A stretch of 6,349 nt of DNA. Source: an uncultured Porphyromonadaceae bacterium. Lineage in GTDB: Bacteria > Bacteroidota > Bacteroidia > Bacteroidales > Muribaculaceae. How positions within the stretch are numbered: position 1 is the stretch's first letter; every line of letters starts with the position of its first letter. The position numbers and the translations under genes were made by a program. The DNA is taken from NCBI GenBank assembly GCA_905202215.1, contig CAJKRG010000083.1, forward strand, positions 1 to 6,349, in the 5' to 3' direction. The notes beneath the pieces are model-generated. The model had not been told where the DNA came from, did not search any database, and was given only the letters and a program-made list of their open reading frames with translations. Shown in pieces: positions 5,770 to 6,349 of this stretch.

Positions 5770-6349
5770 ATGAATAAGGTGCTGGTTTCTTTTTTGTTTG
5801 TCGTCTGTCTTTTTATGACGGCTTGTCATGATGATAATGATCCGGAGGTCTATCCGATCCGTTTCGGGCAGACTGATTATACGCTACGCGTCGGCGTCGG
5901 AGCGGGCATTGATTTTGTCGACGGGGGCGGTGTATATGAACTGACTTACTTGTCCTTCAGGATCGATGAAATCGACGGCGACAACACCAATCCCTATCTG
6001 AGTGAGAGAAATGAGATCCGCTTCGTCCGCAGCGGGGAAAACACCAGACTGGTAAAGGTCATGTGGCAGGACAATATGACATACGGGATGAAGTGCATAG
6101 CCGACGGATGTTTCGATATCGAGCGTAGCGAAACAAATATTTTTACGCTTCATATGGCTCTTCATTCGCATGCGGGCGAGGAACTGGAGGAGTTTCTCTA
6201 TACCTTGGGCGGAGATGCGGAATATCTCACTCTTTTCAAACTGTATTTCGGATTTGACTGGGACCGCGGCATTGCCTCGAGATCACTTCCGGTAAGACAG
6301 ATAAGGATGATTATGACCGACGTGGCCGATGGCTGTAAGATAACATGCA
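5770..6349 (+). CDS. Unrecognised lipoprotein, N-terminal part (gene continues past the window)
   Basis: An open frame of 193 codons runs to the window end without a stop, so the gene is partial. Residues 2-18 form a lipoprotein signal peptide: Lys at 3, a hydrophobic core with SFLFVVCLF, and the lipobox MTAC with Cys19 as the acylated residue. HDDNDPE follows directly. In Bacteroidetes an acidic stretch right after the cysteine favours export to the outer leaflet of the outer membrane, so surface exposure is plausible. The mature part is acidic, with aromatic-rich alternating segments suggestive of beta structure (for example YELTYLSFRIDEIDGD, 58-73), and has cysteines near 112, 117 and at the visible end. 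I match it to no family. An in-frame ATG at 5758 would only add MCVC ahead of the signal and looks less likely. It is transcribed away from the abiE operon, and its base composition is intermediate. Confidence 0.8.
   Translation, partial: MNKVLVSFLFVVCLFMTACHDDNDPEVYPIRFGQTDYTLRVGVGAGIDFVDGGGVYELTYLSFRIDEIDGDNTNPYLSERNEIRFVRSGENTRLVKVMWQDNMTYGMKCIADGCFDIERSETNIFTLHMALHSHAGEELEEFLYTLGGDAEYLTLFKLYFGFDWDRGIASRSLPVRQIRMIMTDVADGCKITC

Noticed and set aside
5884..6171. Minus-strand 95-codon open frame
   Set aside because: It is antisense to the lipoprotein frame, which has a convincing signal peptide and no stop to the window end.

Overview
The window looks like a chromosomal segment from a gut-type Bacteroidales bacterium, possibly Muribaculaceae or a relative. 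Three things point there: promoters of the Bacteroidetes TTTG / TAnnTTTG type, no clear Shine-Dalgarno sequences, and a lipoprotein with an acidic stretch just after its lipid-anchored cysteine. The family placement is inference.

Positions 120-3657 hold four minus-strand genes, transcribed from right to left: an unrecognised two-helix membrane protein (3115-3657), a short-chain polyprenyl diphosphate synthase (2142-3107), a TatD-family metal-dependent hydrolase (1381-2142) and purT, the formate-dependent GAR transformylase (120-1304). The first three are tightly packed, with a 7-nt gap and then a 1-nt stop/start overlap. They follow a promoter at 3683-3714 that matches the Bacteroidetes consensus well. 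purT follows after 76 nt that contain a short GC hairpin, so it may be read through or have its own start signal. Positions 1-119, beyond purT, hold a compact inverted repeat and CTCAG-type repeats with no supported gene.

Positions 3924-5545 hold a two-gene, AT-rich AbiE toxin-antitoxin module on the minus strand. The first gene is a winged-helix AbiEi/DUF6088-like antitoxin and the second an AbiEii nucleotidyltransferase toxin. They are joined by an ATGA overlap. The module has its own promoter (5588-5618), and a 10-bp-arm perfect inverted repeat (5560-5588) abuts the -7 box and covers the expected transcription start. This is the layout expected for autorepression by the antitoxin. The base composition differs clearly from the neighbouring housekeeping genes, which suggests acquisition by transfer.

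Between the module and the housekeeping operon, 3658-3923 contains the operon promoter, a G-run cluster, a hairpin just after the toxin gene, and sequence of uncertain nature that may be a dispersed intergenic repeat. To the right, a plus-strand lipoprotein gene starts at 5770, divergent from the toxin-antitoxin module, and runs off the window end. I recognise no family for it. I saw no rRNA, tRNA, CRISPR array, transposase or riboswitch.
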